Shown here: one piece after another, positions 30,357 through 37,939 of the stretch
Layout of the letters: every line of letters starts with the position of its first letter
How positions within the stretch are numbered: position 1 is the stretch's first letter
From: a virus
Length of the DNA stretch: 64,000 nucleotides
Reading direction: 5' to 3' (one strand)
Virus record (IMG/VR): IMGVR_UViG_3300014913_000007
Span: 62,001-126,000 of that record
The notes under the pieces: generated by a model
Database searches by the model: none
What the model was told of the DNA's origin: nothing
The model's input: only the letters and a program-made list of their open reading frames with translations
Position numbers and translations under genes: made by a program

Positions 30357-30494
30357 GTTATGTTAATATCAACTCTAAAACATATACTATTCGATATAAA
30401 GCGGTTCCATAACCGCCATAAAAGACGCTTTGCGTCTACAATATAATCAAACAAACAATTCAATTAGGGTAGAAGTAATTAAGTAAATAAATTT
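30357..30494 (+). ncRNA. Leader of tRNA island 4 with paired hairpins
   Basis: Two GC-rich perfect hairpins, GCGGTT/AACCGC (about 30401-30416) and AGACGC/GCGTCT (about 30423-30437), then a stretch (CAAACAATTCAATT, GGGTAGAAG) that resembles the leader end of island 1. Confidence 0.5.
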
Positions 30495-30563
30495 GGCTGT
30501 ATAGGTTAATGGTAGACTAGGAGACTGTCGATCTCTTTGCCGGGTTCGATTCCCGTACAGCCG
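30495..30563 (+). tRNA. tRNA-Asp (GUC)
   Basis: Acceptor GGCTGTA/TACAGCC, anticodon loop CTGTCGA within GGAGA/TCTCT. A short tRNA of 69 bases; CCA not encoded. Confidence 0.85.
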
Positions 30564-30570
30564 TTCTTTT

Positions 30571-30642
30571 AGGGAGATAGCTCAATGGTTGGAGCACTCG
30601 GCTCGTATCCGAATGGTTACGGGTTCAAGTCCGGCCTCCCTA
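30571..30642 (+). tRNA. tRNA-Thr (CGU), tentative
   Basis: Acceptor AGGGAGA/CCTCCCT, anticodon loop CTCGTAT within TCGG/CCGA. The T stem is imperfect and pair 7-66 is mismatched, so the identity is less sure. Confidence 0.65.
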
Positions 30643-30679
30643 CTTTTTAAAGTAAACTATTCTTTACATTATACCAACT

Positions 30680-30734
30680 TAATGTATAGAATACTAGACA
30701 TTATCTGCTATACTGTCTAAGATTCTATACATTA
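30680..30734 (+). repeat. Long perfect inverted repeat between tRNAs
   Basis: Arms TAATGTATAGAAT (30680-30692) and ATTCTATACATTA (30722-30734) pair perfectly, and TAGACA/TGTCTA add six more pairs inside around a 13-base loop. It is AT-rich with no T tail, so it is more likely a processing or structural element than a terminator. Confidence 0.8.
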
Positions 30735-30743
30735 TAGCATTTT

Positions 30744-30817
30744 GCTGCAGTAGTCTAACTGGATAGGCATCTCGCTTCTAACGAGACAATATGAAGGTTC
30801 GAGTCCTTCCTGCAGTG
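30744..30817 (+). tRNA. tRNA-Arg (UCU)
   Basis: Acceptor GCTGCAG/CTGCAGT, anticodon loop CTTCTAA within TCTCG/CGAGA, T-stem GAAGG/CCTTC. Confidence 0.9.
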
Positions 30818-30826
30818 CTTTATATG

Positions 30827-30899
30827 GTGACCATAACTTAACTGGTTAAAGTGCCTGACTGTGAATCAGGTGATTCGGGTTCAAATCCCGATGGTCACA
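30827..30899 (+). tRNA. tRNA-His (GUG)
   Basis: Acceptor GTGACCA/TGGTCAC with an extra G at 30826 for the -1 position, anticodon loop CTGTGAA within CCTGA/TCAGG. Confidence 0.9.
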
Positions 30900-30905
30900 C
30901 CCTTT

Positions 30906-30981
30906 GCCCTGGTAGTATAATCAGATAAAACACTCAGCTACGAACTGAGAGATGAAGGTGCAAGTCCTTCCTAGGGTGCCA
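30906..30981 (+). tRNA. tRNA-Arg (ACG)
   Basis: Acceptor GCCCTGG/CTAGGGT, anticodon loop CTACGAA within CTCAG/CTGAG, encoded CCA. The A34 would need inosine formation by the host TadA. Confidence 0.88.
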
Positions 30982-30986
30982 ATTAT

Positions 30987-31057
30987 TCCCTCTTAATGTA
31001 ACGGTAGCATACCTGGCTTTTAACCAGTTTGTGGGAGTTCAAATCTCTCAGGGGGAA
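30987..31057 (+). tRNA. tRNA-Lys (UUU)
   Basis: Acceptor TCCCTCT/AGGGGGA, anticodon loop CTTTTAA, T-stem GGGAG/CTCTC; CCA not encoded. Confidence 0.85.
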
Positions 31058-31095
31058 CTTTTTCAATTTCTAAGTATTAACTAAGTGCTATACAC

Positions 31096-31308
31096 TTACT
31101 GACTTCCCCACTGTGCAAAACCTGTGGGAGAGTTATAAATTGTAGGTTCTTTGGTAATATCTTCGGATACACTAAAACTATCAGGATATCTTCTCAACAA
31201 AATTTCTCTCGCCTGTTCAACGCTCTCTGCCAAAGCGAACATTATTCCTGCTTTCCAGTCCCAGAGAACATCTTCCCATACGTATAGTTTTAGGTTTTTA
31301 TTCTTCAT
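31096..31308 (-). CDS. Small phage protein of unknown function
   Basis: 70 residues. KLYVWEDVLWDWKAGIMFAL then EQAREILLRRY resembles a common small phage protein (LYVWE..L..Y..G..FALA..VE.AR..I). Role unknown. It overlaps the upstream gene by 11 bases. Confidence 0.65.
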   Translation of the reverse strand: MKNKNLKLYVWEDVLWDWKAGIMFALAESVEQAREILLRRYPDSFSVSEDITKEPTIYNSPTGFAQWGSQ

Positions 31309-31711
31309 CTGACCATTTACCAGTTAGTTTAAAGTGCATTAGTTCACCAGTAAGCTCACTGCTACCACATAGAACTGGTACTCCAAGTTCTACACAGAGT
31401 TCTACTTCTTCACGCATACCTCCAGATACCTTATCACCGTAAAGCCAAAGCTCGTCAAAGCCTCCTCGTCTAAACATTGCCTTGTTTGCTTCTATTCCCA
31501 ATCTTCTCTCTTCTGGAATGTTATCATCTAAATAAAGAAGTGGGACTATGTAGGGAGCTAATGGGATAATATTTGGAGAATTTTTATGTATTTCCTCACA
31601 TATATCTTTTACACGATCAATATTACCAGAAATATCTCCAGACACCGGATGAGCTATATAAACCATTAGTTTCTCTTTTTTTGTCTCTTTAACTTCTGTT
31701 TTACCAAACAT
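31298..31711 (-). CDS. Nucleoside deoxyribosyltransferase-like (DUF4406-type) protein
   Basis: 137 residues from the ATG at 31711, chosen because GGGAG lies just upstream and the next small gene ends at 31713. MVYIAHPVSGDISGN matches the AHP..GD block of DUF4406/deoxyribosyltransferase-like phage proteins, and DELWLYGDKVSGGMREEVELC gives the second block (G.S.GM..E). It probably acts on nucleotides or nucleosides in phage metabolism. Confidence 0.7.
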   Translation of the reverse strand: MFGKTEVKETKKEKLMVYIAHPVSGDISGNIDRVKDICEEIHKNSPNIIPLAPYIVPLLYLDDNIPEERRLGIEANKAMFRRGGFDELWLYGDKVSGGMREEVELCVELGVPVLCGSSELTGELMHFKLTGKWSDEE

Positions 31712-31712
31712 T

Positions 31713-31871
31713 TTAGGCTCCCATAGCATGTAAAAAGTAAGTTACACAAAAGATTATAACAGCAATATCAAGTACTATCATTGCAAAATTATGTAAAAAT
31801 TTTCTCCAAAATCCTGCTAAATCTATAACAAAGCTAGCAGATATTTTTAATAGTAATCCTAATTTATACAT
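31713..31871 (-). CDS. Small membrane protein (52 aa)
   Basis: 52 residues, MYKLGLLLKISASFVIDL then a second hydrophobic segment MIVLDIAVIIFCVTYFL: two likely transmembrane helices. ATG overlaps the stop of the upstream gene (ATGTATAA) and AAGGAG lies just before it; the stop is followed after one base by the next ATG. Tight coupling on both sides supports a real gene. Not recognised. Confidence 0.7.
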   Translation of the reverse strand: MYKLGLLLKISASFVIDLAGFWRKFLHNFAMIVLDIAVIIFCVTYFLHAMGA

Positions 31872-32094
31872 TCTTCTTCTCCTTGGCTTTGGCCTCTAAA
31901 ACTTTAAATTCCCTATACTGAGTATCTAATATCTTTAATAAATCAAAATCGTTAAGGAAAAATAGATCAGGTACTTTAGAGTCACAGTCTATATCAGTCA
32001 ATAACTGTCCAAACCTTTTATCAGGTCGTTGTCTCCATACCTCTCTCACTGTTGCAAGAACTAGGTCTATTCTTTCGAAGTCTTCATTAGGCAT
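31864..32094 (-). CDS. DUF1040-like protein, copy 2
   Basis: 76 residues. ERIDLVLATVREVWRQRPDKRFGQLLTDI then FDLLKIL matches the neighbouring gene and the DUF1040/YihD pattern (RI..IL..I...W...PDLRL.QL). GGAG lies upstream. Function of the family unknown. Confidence 0.65.
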   Translation of the reverse strand: MPNEDFERIDLVLATVREVWRQRPDKRFGQLLTDIDCDSKVPDLFFLNDFDLLKILDTQYREFKVLEAKAKEKKNV

Positions 32095-32270
32095 TCTAAA
32101 ATCTCCAACAATTTTGAATCTTCAAAGTAAAATACTTCAGGTGCTATTAAGTTCTTCTTCTTCTGTCTCATTAAATTTATAAGTATCTGACCCAACCTCA
32201 AATCTGGCTGAGATTTCCAACGTTCCTCTAACAAGCTTAGTATTTTATCTATTCTTTCTGGATCTCTCAT
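32067..32270 (-). CDS. DUF1040-like protein, copy 1
   Basis: 67 residues beginning MRDPERIDKILSLLEERW, then PDLRLGQILINL. The two copies are tandem paralogs overlapping by 28 bases. The start overlaps the dUTPase stop by four bases. Confidence 0.68.
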   Translation of the reverse strand: MRDPERIDKILSLLEERWKSQPDLRLGQILINLMRQKKKNLIAPEVFYFEDSKLLEILECLMKTSKE

Positions 32271-32704
32271 TTACCTGTACTCCCAAAGCCTGCGGACCCT
32301 CTAATAGATTCATCTAACTTATCTACTTCTAAAAGTAGAATCTTACCTGTATTATCCTTCCTTAAAACTAATTGGGCTATTTTATCTCCCCTGTTTATTT
32401 TAAAGAAGGGTAGTTTATTGCTTGCTTTATTGCATTTTAGCCTTACAAAAATTTCTCCGCGATAATTTGGATCAAGTACTCCGGCCATCACATGTGCATA
32501 CTTAGATACAGAAGATCTATCAATGATTTGAAACCAATAACCAGTAGGAGGTTGTATAGCTATACCCGTAGGTACTAGAGTCACGTCACCCGGAACCATA
32601 TCTATATTTGCGTCTGCATAAATATCAATTCCAAGGTCTCCAGGTCTGGGTGGTTTAATCTTATTTAGTGGTTTATTTAAGTACTTAACTTTGGTTACAA
32701 ACAT
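32267..32704 (-). CDS. dut: dUTPase
   Basis: 145 residues with all five trimeric dUTPase motifs: PGDLGIDIYA, DRSSVS, GVLDPNYRGEI, RGDKIAQLVL and RGSAGFGSTG at the end. It converts dUTP to dUMP, lowering uracil misincorporation and feeding dTMP synthesis. Lengths and motifs are canonical. Confidence 0.95.
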   Translation of the reverse strand: MFVTKVKYLNKPLNKIKPPRPGDLGIDIYADANIDMVPGDVTLVPTGIAIQPPTGYWFQIIDRSSVSKYAHVMAGVLDPNYRGEIFVRLKCNKASNKLPFFKINRGDKIAQLVLRKDNTGKILLLEVDKLDESIRGSAGFGSTGK

Positions 32705-32710
32705 ATTTAA

Positions 32711-33100
32711 TTAAGCATCCTTTAAAGTTATTATAGACCCTTTTCCTATTTTATTAGTGTCACAGAAATCCTTACGAAGTTCTACTGCTACTGTGTAAAC
32801 TCCATACATTGGAAATACTATTTTTGCACTGTTCTTGTTCATATCTACACTTTCCATAACCACTCCCTGCTGAACATCTTCAGTGTCTATCATGTTGAGT
32901 AGATATAGAACTCTTAAATCATAAGGTACTCCAGTATTTTCAAATTGAAGTTTCATTGCTGTATCATATTGAAACATGTAACCCTCATTACTTGATAAGG
33001 TGTTTCCAGATGCTCTTGCTCCCTCTCTATACTCATCTGAAGTTTCTACTTTATTTAGCATTATAGGTATTCCATCTATTATAGCTTTTTGTTTTAACAT
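32711..33100 (-). CDS. Hypothetical protein
   Basis: 129 residues from the ATG at 33100, which overlaps the TGA of the upstream gene by one base. Beta-rich, with TAMKLQFEN-type and VVMESVDMNKNSAKIVFPMYG segments. It lies immediately upstream of dUTPase in the operon. Not recognised. Confidence 0.6.
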   Translation of the reverse strand: MLKQKAIIDGIPIMLNKVETSDEYREGARASGNTLSSNEGYMFQYDTAMKLQFENTGVPYDLRVLYLLNMIDTEDVQQGVVMESVDMNKNSAKIVFPMYGVYTVAVELRKDFCDTNKIGKGSIITLKDA

Positions 33101-33549
33101 CACACTTCCAATTTAAAATTTAAGAAATCTTTTAAGGCTTCCAAGTTCTGTCTAGCTTGAGAATTTCTATTATCATATGTTTCTGCTATTTGTTTAGTTC
33201 TTATAATCTGAGATTTAGAAAAATTAACAATATTCATTAAAAAATTTAATTCATGAAAACTAAATTCCTTCTTAGAAAATCCTCCCTCTCTAGAATTTTT
33301 AACTGCCTCGGAAAGCATTTTAAGAGCTTCGTCCAACATGTCTTCATTTTGGAAGGCTAACTTTTTCTCATTCTCTACTGCTTCTTCTGCTACTTCCTCT
33401 ACTATTGGAGTTTTTGTAACAGACTTTCCAGGTTTTATTGTTTGTCCTTTAGCAGTAATCTCTGGCTTTGGTTCCTGAGGTTCTGGATTTACTCCAGCTT
33501 TATTTATTTTACCTTCAGTAATTGTTTTTGAAGCTTTTTTCTTAGGCAT
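33100..33549 (-). CDS. Hypothetical protein with low-complexity N-terminus
   Basis: 149 residues. The first 60 are Lys/Pro/Glu-rich and probably disordered (NPEPQEPKPEITAKGQ). The rest is helical (EDMLDEALKMLSEAVKN, ELNFLMNIVNFSKSQI). It begins where the next gene ends. Not recognised. Confidence 0.6.
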   Translation of the reverse strand: MPKKKASKTITEGKINKAGVNPEPQEPKPEITAKGQTIKPGKSVTKTPIVEEVAEEAVENEKKLAFQNEDMLDEALKMLSEAVKNSREGGFSKKEFSFHELNFLMNIVNFSKSQIIRTKQIAETYDNRNSQARQNLEALKDFLNFKLEV

Positions 33550-33899
33550 TACTTACGTCTCCTATTTTTCCTATTATTCCTATCCCTTCTACATTTTTCC
33601 TTTCGTACAAAGATATACAAGTCTTTTAAGTCAGGAAAGTCTCTAAGGATACTGCTAAAATTTTTATCTACATATTTCTCTAAGGTAATATCAAAATTAC
33701 CACTATCCACTATTCTATCTAAAACTTTATGGTAAATAGTTTCATTTTTACTCAGAAGTAGTCTTTCAGACATCTCAGCTACGAAGTCTTCTTTTTTAAT
33801 AAACTCCCTAGGAGTTTTTGGCTTAGTAGCCTCTTCTGCTAACTCTTCTGCTGTTTCTGCTGTTTCTTGTACACCTAAACTGGCTGATTTTTCCTGCAT
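33549..33899 (-). CDS. Hypothetical protein
   Basis: 116 residues with an Ala/Glu-rich start (QETAETAEELAEEATK), a helical middle and a very basic tail (CRRDRNNRKNRRRK). Start and stop codons overlap the neighbouring genes. The basic tail suggests nucleic acid contact. Confidence 0.6.
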   Translation of the reverse strand: MQEKSASLGVQETAETAEELAEEATKPKTPREFIKKEDFVAEMSERLLLSKNETIYHKVLDRIVDSGNFDITLEKYVDKNFSSILRDFPDLKDLYIFVRKEKCRRDRNNRKNRRRK

Positions 33900-35170
33900 T
33901 ATATCTTACTCCATAAGTTACATTTATTATTTTTATTTATAGGTATAGGCATTCTATAGTTATTAGAATAATTATACCCCTTATTACACGTCTGTGTCAA
34001 CATTATAAATCCATCAATACTAGTTGAAGTGCTTTTACATTTTGAAAAATAAATATCCAGCCCAAATACTAACGAATTACTCTTAGTAATAGATCCTCTC
34101 AACCCAACTGACTTAACTTTCTTACTGTTAGTCGGGAATAGTGAAAGGTAAATAGTCTGAAAAGTTGTCTTATCTTGTATTAATAAGATTCCATAACCCA
34201 AGTTTTGAGCTATAAGTTTTTTTTTCTTAGTTTTGGTTATAAAGTCATACACTATAGAAGCAAAAGCTTCAGGATTTGTGACACTTATATCTCCATTAGT
34301 TTTCCTAAACTTATCTTTATATACAGTTCTTCTAAGATCTACTTTTTTAATACAATCTTTAATAATCCAAGATAGTGTTTCCTCTATCCACTCTAAGGAT
34401 CCTGAATCTAACGAAACAAATTCGCTGAGTATACTACAATGAGTATCCTTAAGCGTAATAGATTGTTTATACTTTAAATCCTGTTCTATCAGTTTTACCT
34501 TAAGCCTTTGAATTTGCAGGCTATGTACCTGCTCAATAGATTGATTACTTTTCTGTGGTTGGGTGTTTTTGTCTATACTCGTAAATAAATCATTTAAAGT
34601 ATACTTACTCTCAATATTTCCACCTAATTGTGCTATCTTTTTAAATAACATTCGTGACCAAGATTTCATTACACCTTTAGTTAAAGGAGATAACCAGTTC
34701 TTATCTGATATATCTAGCTTTAATTTCTTCCAATCATATTCATCAAATATGATTATATTATGTTGTTCACGTAGTGTTTTTAATTTATTTTTTTGTCCCT
34801 GATACAAATCTTCGAATTTTACAGGTACGGTAACGATGTATACTGGTAAATTATTTACAGTTAAATCCTTCAATTTACAAGTTATCTTGTAAAAAACATG
34901 ATTATCTAGTGGTATTTCTTTAGTAACTATTGAAGTACGTCTAATCTTTCCATCATCATCTATGTAATTTATGGGCTTATCTACTTTTTCTTTTCTTGTA
35001 AGTATTGTTTTAAGAGGTACTCTCTCTGCTTCCGAGAAAGGTACATCTGCTTGCATTAGGAATTTGAATAGAGAGTCTCTAACTTCTTTAAAGGATAGCT
35101 TTGGTTTGGCTTGACTTTTAGTTATGTCAGGTCTATCTACAGAAGTAGGTGATGCTGTAGTTAAACTCAT
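33899..35170 (-). CDS. Hypothetical protein, first gene of its operon
   Basis: 423 residues. TAGGAG precedes the ATG and a consensus promoter lies at 35206-35234. Residues near 45-150 contain YIDDDGKIRRTSIV and strand-rich segments; near 205-245 a helical QSIEQVHSLQIQRLKVKLI. No catalytic motif identified. It is the promoter-proximal gene of the dUTPase operon. Confidence 0.6.
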   Translation of the reverse strand: MSLTTASPTSVDRPDITKSQAKPKLSFKEVRDSLFKFLMQADVPFSEAERVPLKTILTRKEKVDKPINYIDDDGKIRRTSIVTKEIPLDNHVFYKITCKLKDLTVNNLPVYIVTVPVKFEDLYQGQKNKLKTLREQHNIIIFDEYDWKKLKLDISDKNWLSPLTKGVMKSWSRMLFKKIAQLGGNIESKYTLNDLFTSIDKNTQPQKSNQSIEQVHSLQIQRLKVKLIEQDLKYKQSITLKDTHCSILSEFVSLDSGSLEWIEETLSWIIKDCIKKVDLRRTVYKDKFRKTNGDISVTNPEAFASIVYDFITKTKKKKLIAQNLGYGILLIQDKTTFQTIYLSLFPTNSKKVKSVGLRGSITKSNSLVFGLDIYFSKCKSTSTSIDGFIMLTQTCNKGYNYSNNYRMPIPINKNNKCNLWSKI

Positions 35171-35205
35171 TGATTGCTTGCTCCTAAGTATTAAAATACA
35201 CTTGT

Positions 35206-35234
35206 AGTATATAGGCTATAAGTACAGTTGTCAA
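35206..35234 (-). promoter_or_regulatory. Promoter of the 31-35 kb operon
   Basis: Minus strand TTGACA (35234-35229), 17-base spacer, TATACT (35211-35206), about 30 bases of leader with TAGGAG. Confidence 0.75.
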
Positions 35235-35235
35235 G

Positions 35236-35580
35236 TCAGTCCTTCCTTTTGAATATGAAGGTGAAGGATTCTTCCCCAGTGTCACTTTTTACACTATCAA
35301 AATCTATTTCTAAGTCTTTAAAATAACTTAGTTTATTTTTGGCTAGGAATACTGTAATACCTGTAGATTCGTTAGTAAAAAATAAATGTTCAGTATCCTC
35401 TATACCATCATCTTCTACATGAACCGAGGCTAATTGGAATACTACTCCAGATTCTTCAGTATAATTTACATCTAGTAATATACTTCTTTCAGCTTTTGGG
35501 ACGCTATTTTCTTGGTATATACTAATTAACTCTTTTTCTGCTCTCTCTGTAAATATATCTTTTAAAATACTATTATCCAT
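35236..35580 (-). CDS. Hypothetical acidic protein
   Basis: 114 residues, acidic and beta-rich (RSILLDVNYTEESGVVFQLA, SFTFIFKRKD). Ends in TGA just before the next promoter. It follows the polymerase gene by about 25 bases. Not recognised. Confidence 0.6.
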   Translation of the reverse strand: MDNSILKDIFTERAEKELISIYQENSVPKAERSILLDVNYTEESGVVFQLASVHVEDDGIEDTEHLFFTNESTGITVFLAKNKLSYFKDLEIDFDSVKSDTGEESFTFIFKRKD

Positions 35581-35605
35581 GTCTTTTCTCCGTCTTAAAT
35601 TAAAT

Positions 35606-37939
35606 TTATTTCAACCAGTGTGGTGATTCTTTGCCTTCTACTGCTGCTTTAACAGTTGGACAGTAAAAACTTTCTGCTCTATTCATTTTCTCTATAACGA
35701 TCTTTTCAACCTCAGCTGCCTGTGAGTCTATTACCTCCACAATCACTTCATCATGGATTAGTCCTACTAGTTTTGCGTCAAATTCTCCAGCTTTTATGGC
35801 ATTTCGTATATCTATCGCAGCTAATTTTGTCATGTCTGCAGCAGTTCCCTGAATATGGTGGTTTCCAGCTTGTCTAGCTATCTCGGACTCTAATCTGGAA
35901 ATTACTTTGTCCTTCATGGATCGCATGTTCTTCGCAGTTACTGGTCCTTTTTCTAGTAGCCAGTGCATCTTCATGTCAACTATCCGTCTCTCTACTCCAC
36001 TGGGTGAGATTTCGGCCTTTATCCAGTTTATCCTCTCTTTTAGAAAAGTGTAGTATCTCCTTCTTCCCATAATTGTATTGCTGTAGCCATACTTATTAGC
36101 TAGGAACCCATACCTCTCCATTGCATCTTTCATCACTGAGTATACCTTCCAGTATCTTGATTGAATATCTTGTGCATCCTCTATAGGTATGTGCAAAGTT
36201 TCTGACACATTCCTAACTCCAGATCCATAGAGAGATCCAAAGTTCAAAGTCTTACCAGCTCCTCGCTGCTTTTTAGCGATCTTGTGTAAGCCTATGATCT
36301 CTGCTTCCTCTACATTGAACTTACTTATTATATCATCTTTTTGTTTCCGCACTTCCACTGGTTCCATGGAATCATCATACTTTGCTAATGCATGTAACCT
36401 TTCATAATCTTCGTGATACATCTCACTTGCTGCGAAGGAATGTAAATCTTTCCCCTCTTTAAAAGCCGTATGTAGTGCAGGATCTCTGGTGATATGTGCT
36501 GCTATTCGCATCTCTTGTGCGCTGTAATCATAGATTAGAAAAGTATACCCTTCCTTAGCTATGAAGCATTCTCGTAATCCATCTCTATCCGCTAACTTCT
36601 TCACTGTAATTGGGTTTTTTGATTCTTCTAATGTTATTTTCCAATCTATATTGGCTGGCATATTCTGTAAATTAGGTTTAGAGGTACTTATCCTACCTGT
36701 ATTTAAAATCTGTTTAATGTTGTAATGTAGTCTACCTGTCTCTGGATTTACCTGTTGCATTAAAGGTTTACCATATGTACTTATTAGTTTTGAAGTTTTT
36801 CGATATCCTATAAGATTTTTTAATGCGTTGTGTTGATTTGATCCTTCCTCTAAGGCTTTGATAGTATTATCTAAGATATCTGCACCAGTGCTCTCTACAT
36901 AAAGTCCTAAACTATTTAGTGCATCCTTGATCTGTGCTGGAGAGTCTGGATTAATAGCTGCATATCCGAATAGAGTATTCTGAGAGGCATCATTAGACAT
37001 GCAACTTAAAAAATCAGATTTATATTCTTTATAATCTTTTTCTACCAGTTGCATAACTTCTGAATGTTTATCAACATCAAAACCTATACCATCTAATTCT
37101 AATTCTATTACGACTTCTAGAAACTTAAATTCTAAACAAGCAGTATCCCATAAAGTCATTGTTGGTGGAAAGAGTTCCTCATACTGTTCCCGGACCCTAG
37201 GTTCCGAGGCTGAAGTTACCTGATGATCATATAAAGTACTGGGACATGGAATTTGTAATCTTGATAATTGCCAAGTCACTAACTGAAACATTGTATCTTT
37301 AGCAACATCGTGTGCTGCATAAGCAAGCTGACCTGGATCAAAGTCAGTATCTTTGTCCATGTTAAGAAACGATTGTTGCATTTTCTTTTTTGCGGTTTTA
37401 GTTTTATTCTCTTCGGAGAAGTTGGATCCTCCCATTAAATCCTTCCTAATGAGAATCAACTCTCTGTCAAATCTCTTCTTAAGGATTGCGTCTAATGCGA
37501 ATCCACCCTTATCCTCACCTCTAATTATCATTTCTGCAAGCATGGTATCATACATCCTCTCTATGGAGATTCCCCATTTCACTTTTGCAAACTTTGCATC
37601 GAACTTAATATTATGACCTATTTTCCAACAACTAGTAATAAGAAGTGGTAATATTATATTATAATCTATCTTACGCATGTCAAAAATATATTGATCATTA
37701 TAAACTGTCCCTATTTGTGCTAGCAATATCTCATCTGTAAAGGGGCTAAAACCTGTTGTCTCTATGTCGAAAGCTATCATGGAGTTTGGATCCTTAACTA
37801 TGCTCTGTAGCTTTCTAACTGCCTCAATTGCGTGTTCATTTTCCGTTATGTAGTAATAATTTACCTCACAGGTTAAGCATAGTGTATCACCAGTATGTAT
37901 GTTGGCCTTAGATGTAGTTACTCTACTTGGGAAGTTCAT
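35606..37939 (-). CDS. polA: Family A DNA polymerase with 3'-5' exonuclease
   Basis: 777 residues. Exonuclease: MIAFDIETTGFSP (about 54), KIGHNIKFDAKFAK (about 107) and AYAAHDVAKD (about 207). Polymerase: motif A YDYSAQEMRIAAH (about 470), O-helix RGAGKTLNFGSLYGSG (about 555), QGTAADMTK and motif C GLIHDEVIVEV (about 730). There is no 5'-3' exonuclease domain, as in phage replicative PolI types. The start overlaps the epimerase gene by 17 bases with GGAG upstream. Confidence 0.93.
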   Translation of the reverse strand: MNFPSRVTTSKANIHTGDTLCLTCEVNYYYITENEHAIEAVRKLQSIVKDPNSMIAFDIETTGFSPFTDEILLAQIGTVYNDQYIFDMRKIDYNIILPLLITSCWKIGHNIKFDAKFAKVKWGISIERMYDTMLAEMIIRGEDKGGFALDAILKKRFDRELILIRKDLMGGSNFSEENKTKTAKKKMQQSFLNMDKDTDFDPGQLAYAAHDVAKDTMFQLVTWQLSRLQIPCPSTLYDHQVTSASEPRVREQYEELFPPTMTLWDTACLEFKFLEVVIELELDGIGFDVDKHSEVMQLVEKDYKEYKSDFLSCMSNDASQNTLFGYAAINPDSPAQIKDALNSLGLYVESTGADILDNTIKALEEGSNQHNALKNLIGYRKTSKLISTYGKPLMQQVNPETGRLHYNIKQILNTGRISTSKPNLQNMPANIDWKITLEESKNPITVKKLADRDGLRECFIAKEGYTFLIYDYSAQEMRIAAHITRDPALHTAFKEGKDLHSFAASEMYHEDYERLHALAKYDDSMEPVEVRKQKDDIISKFNVEEAEIIGLHKIAKKQRGAGKTLNFGSLYGSGVRNVSETLHIPIEDAQDIQSRYWKVYSVMKDAMERYGFLANKYGYSNTIMGRRRYYTFLKERINWIKAEISPSGVERRIVDMKMHWLLEKGPVTAKNMRSMKDKVISRLESEIARQAGNHHIQGTAADMTKLAAIDIRNAIKAGEFDAKLVGLIHDEVIVEVIDSQAAEVEKIVIEKMNRAESFYCPTVKAAVEGKESPHWLK

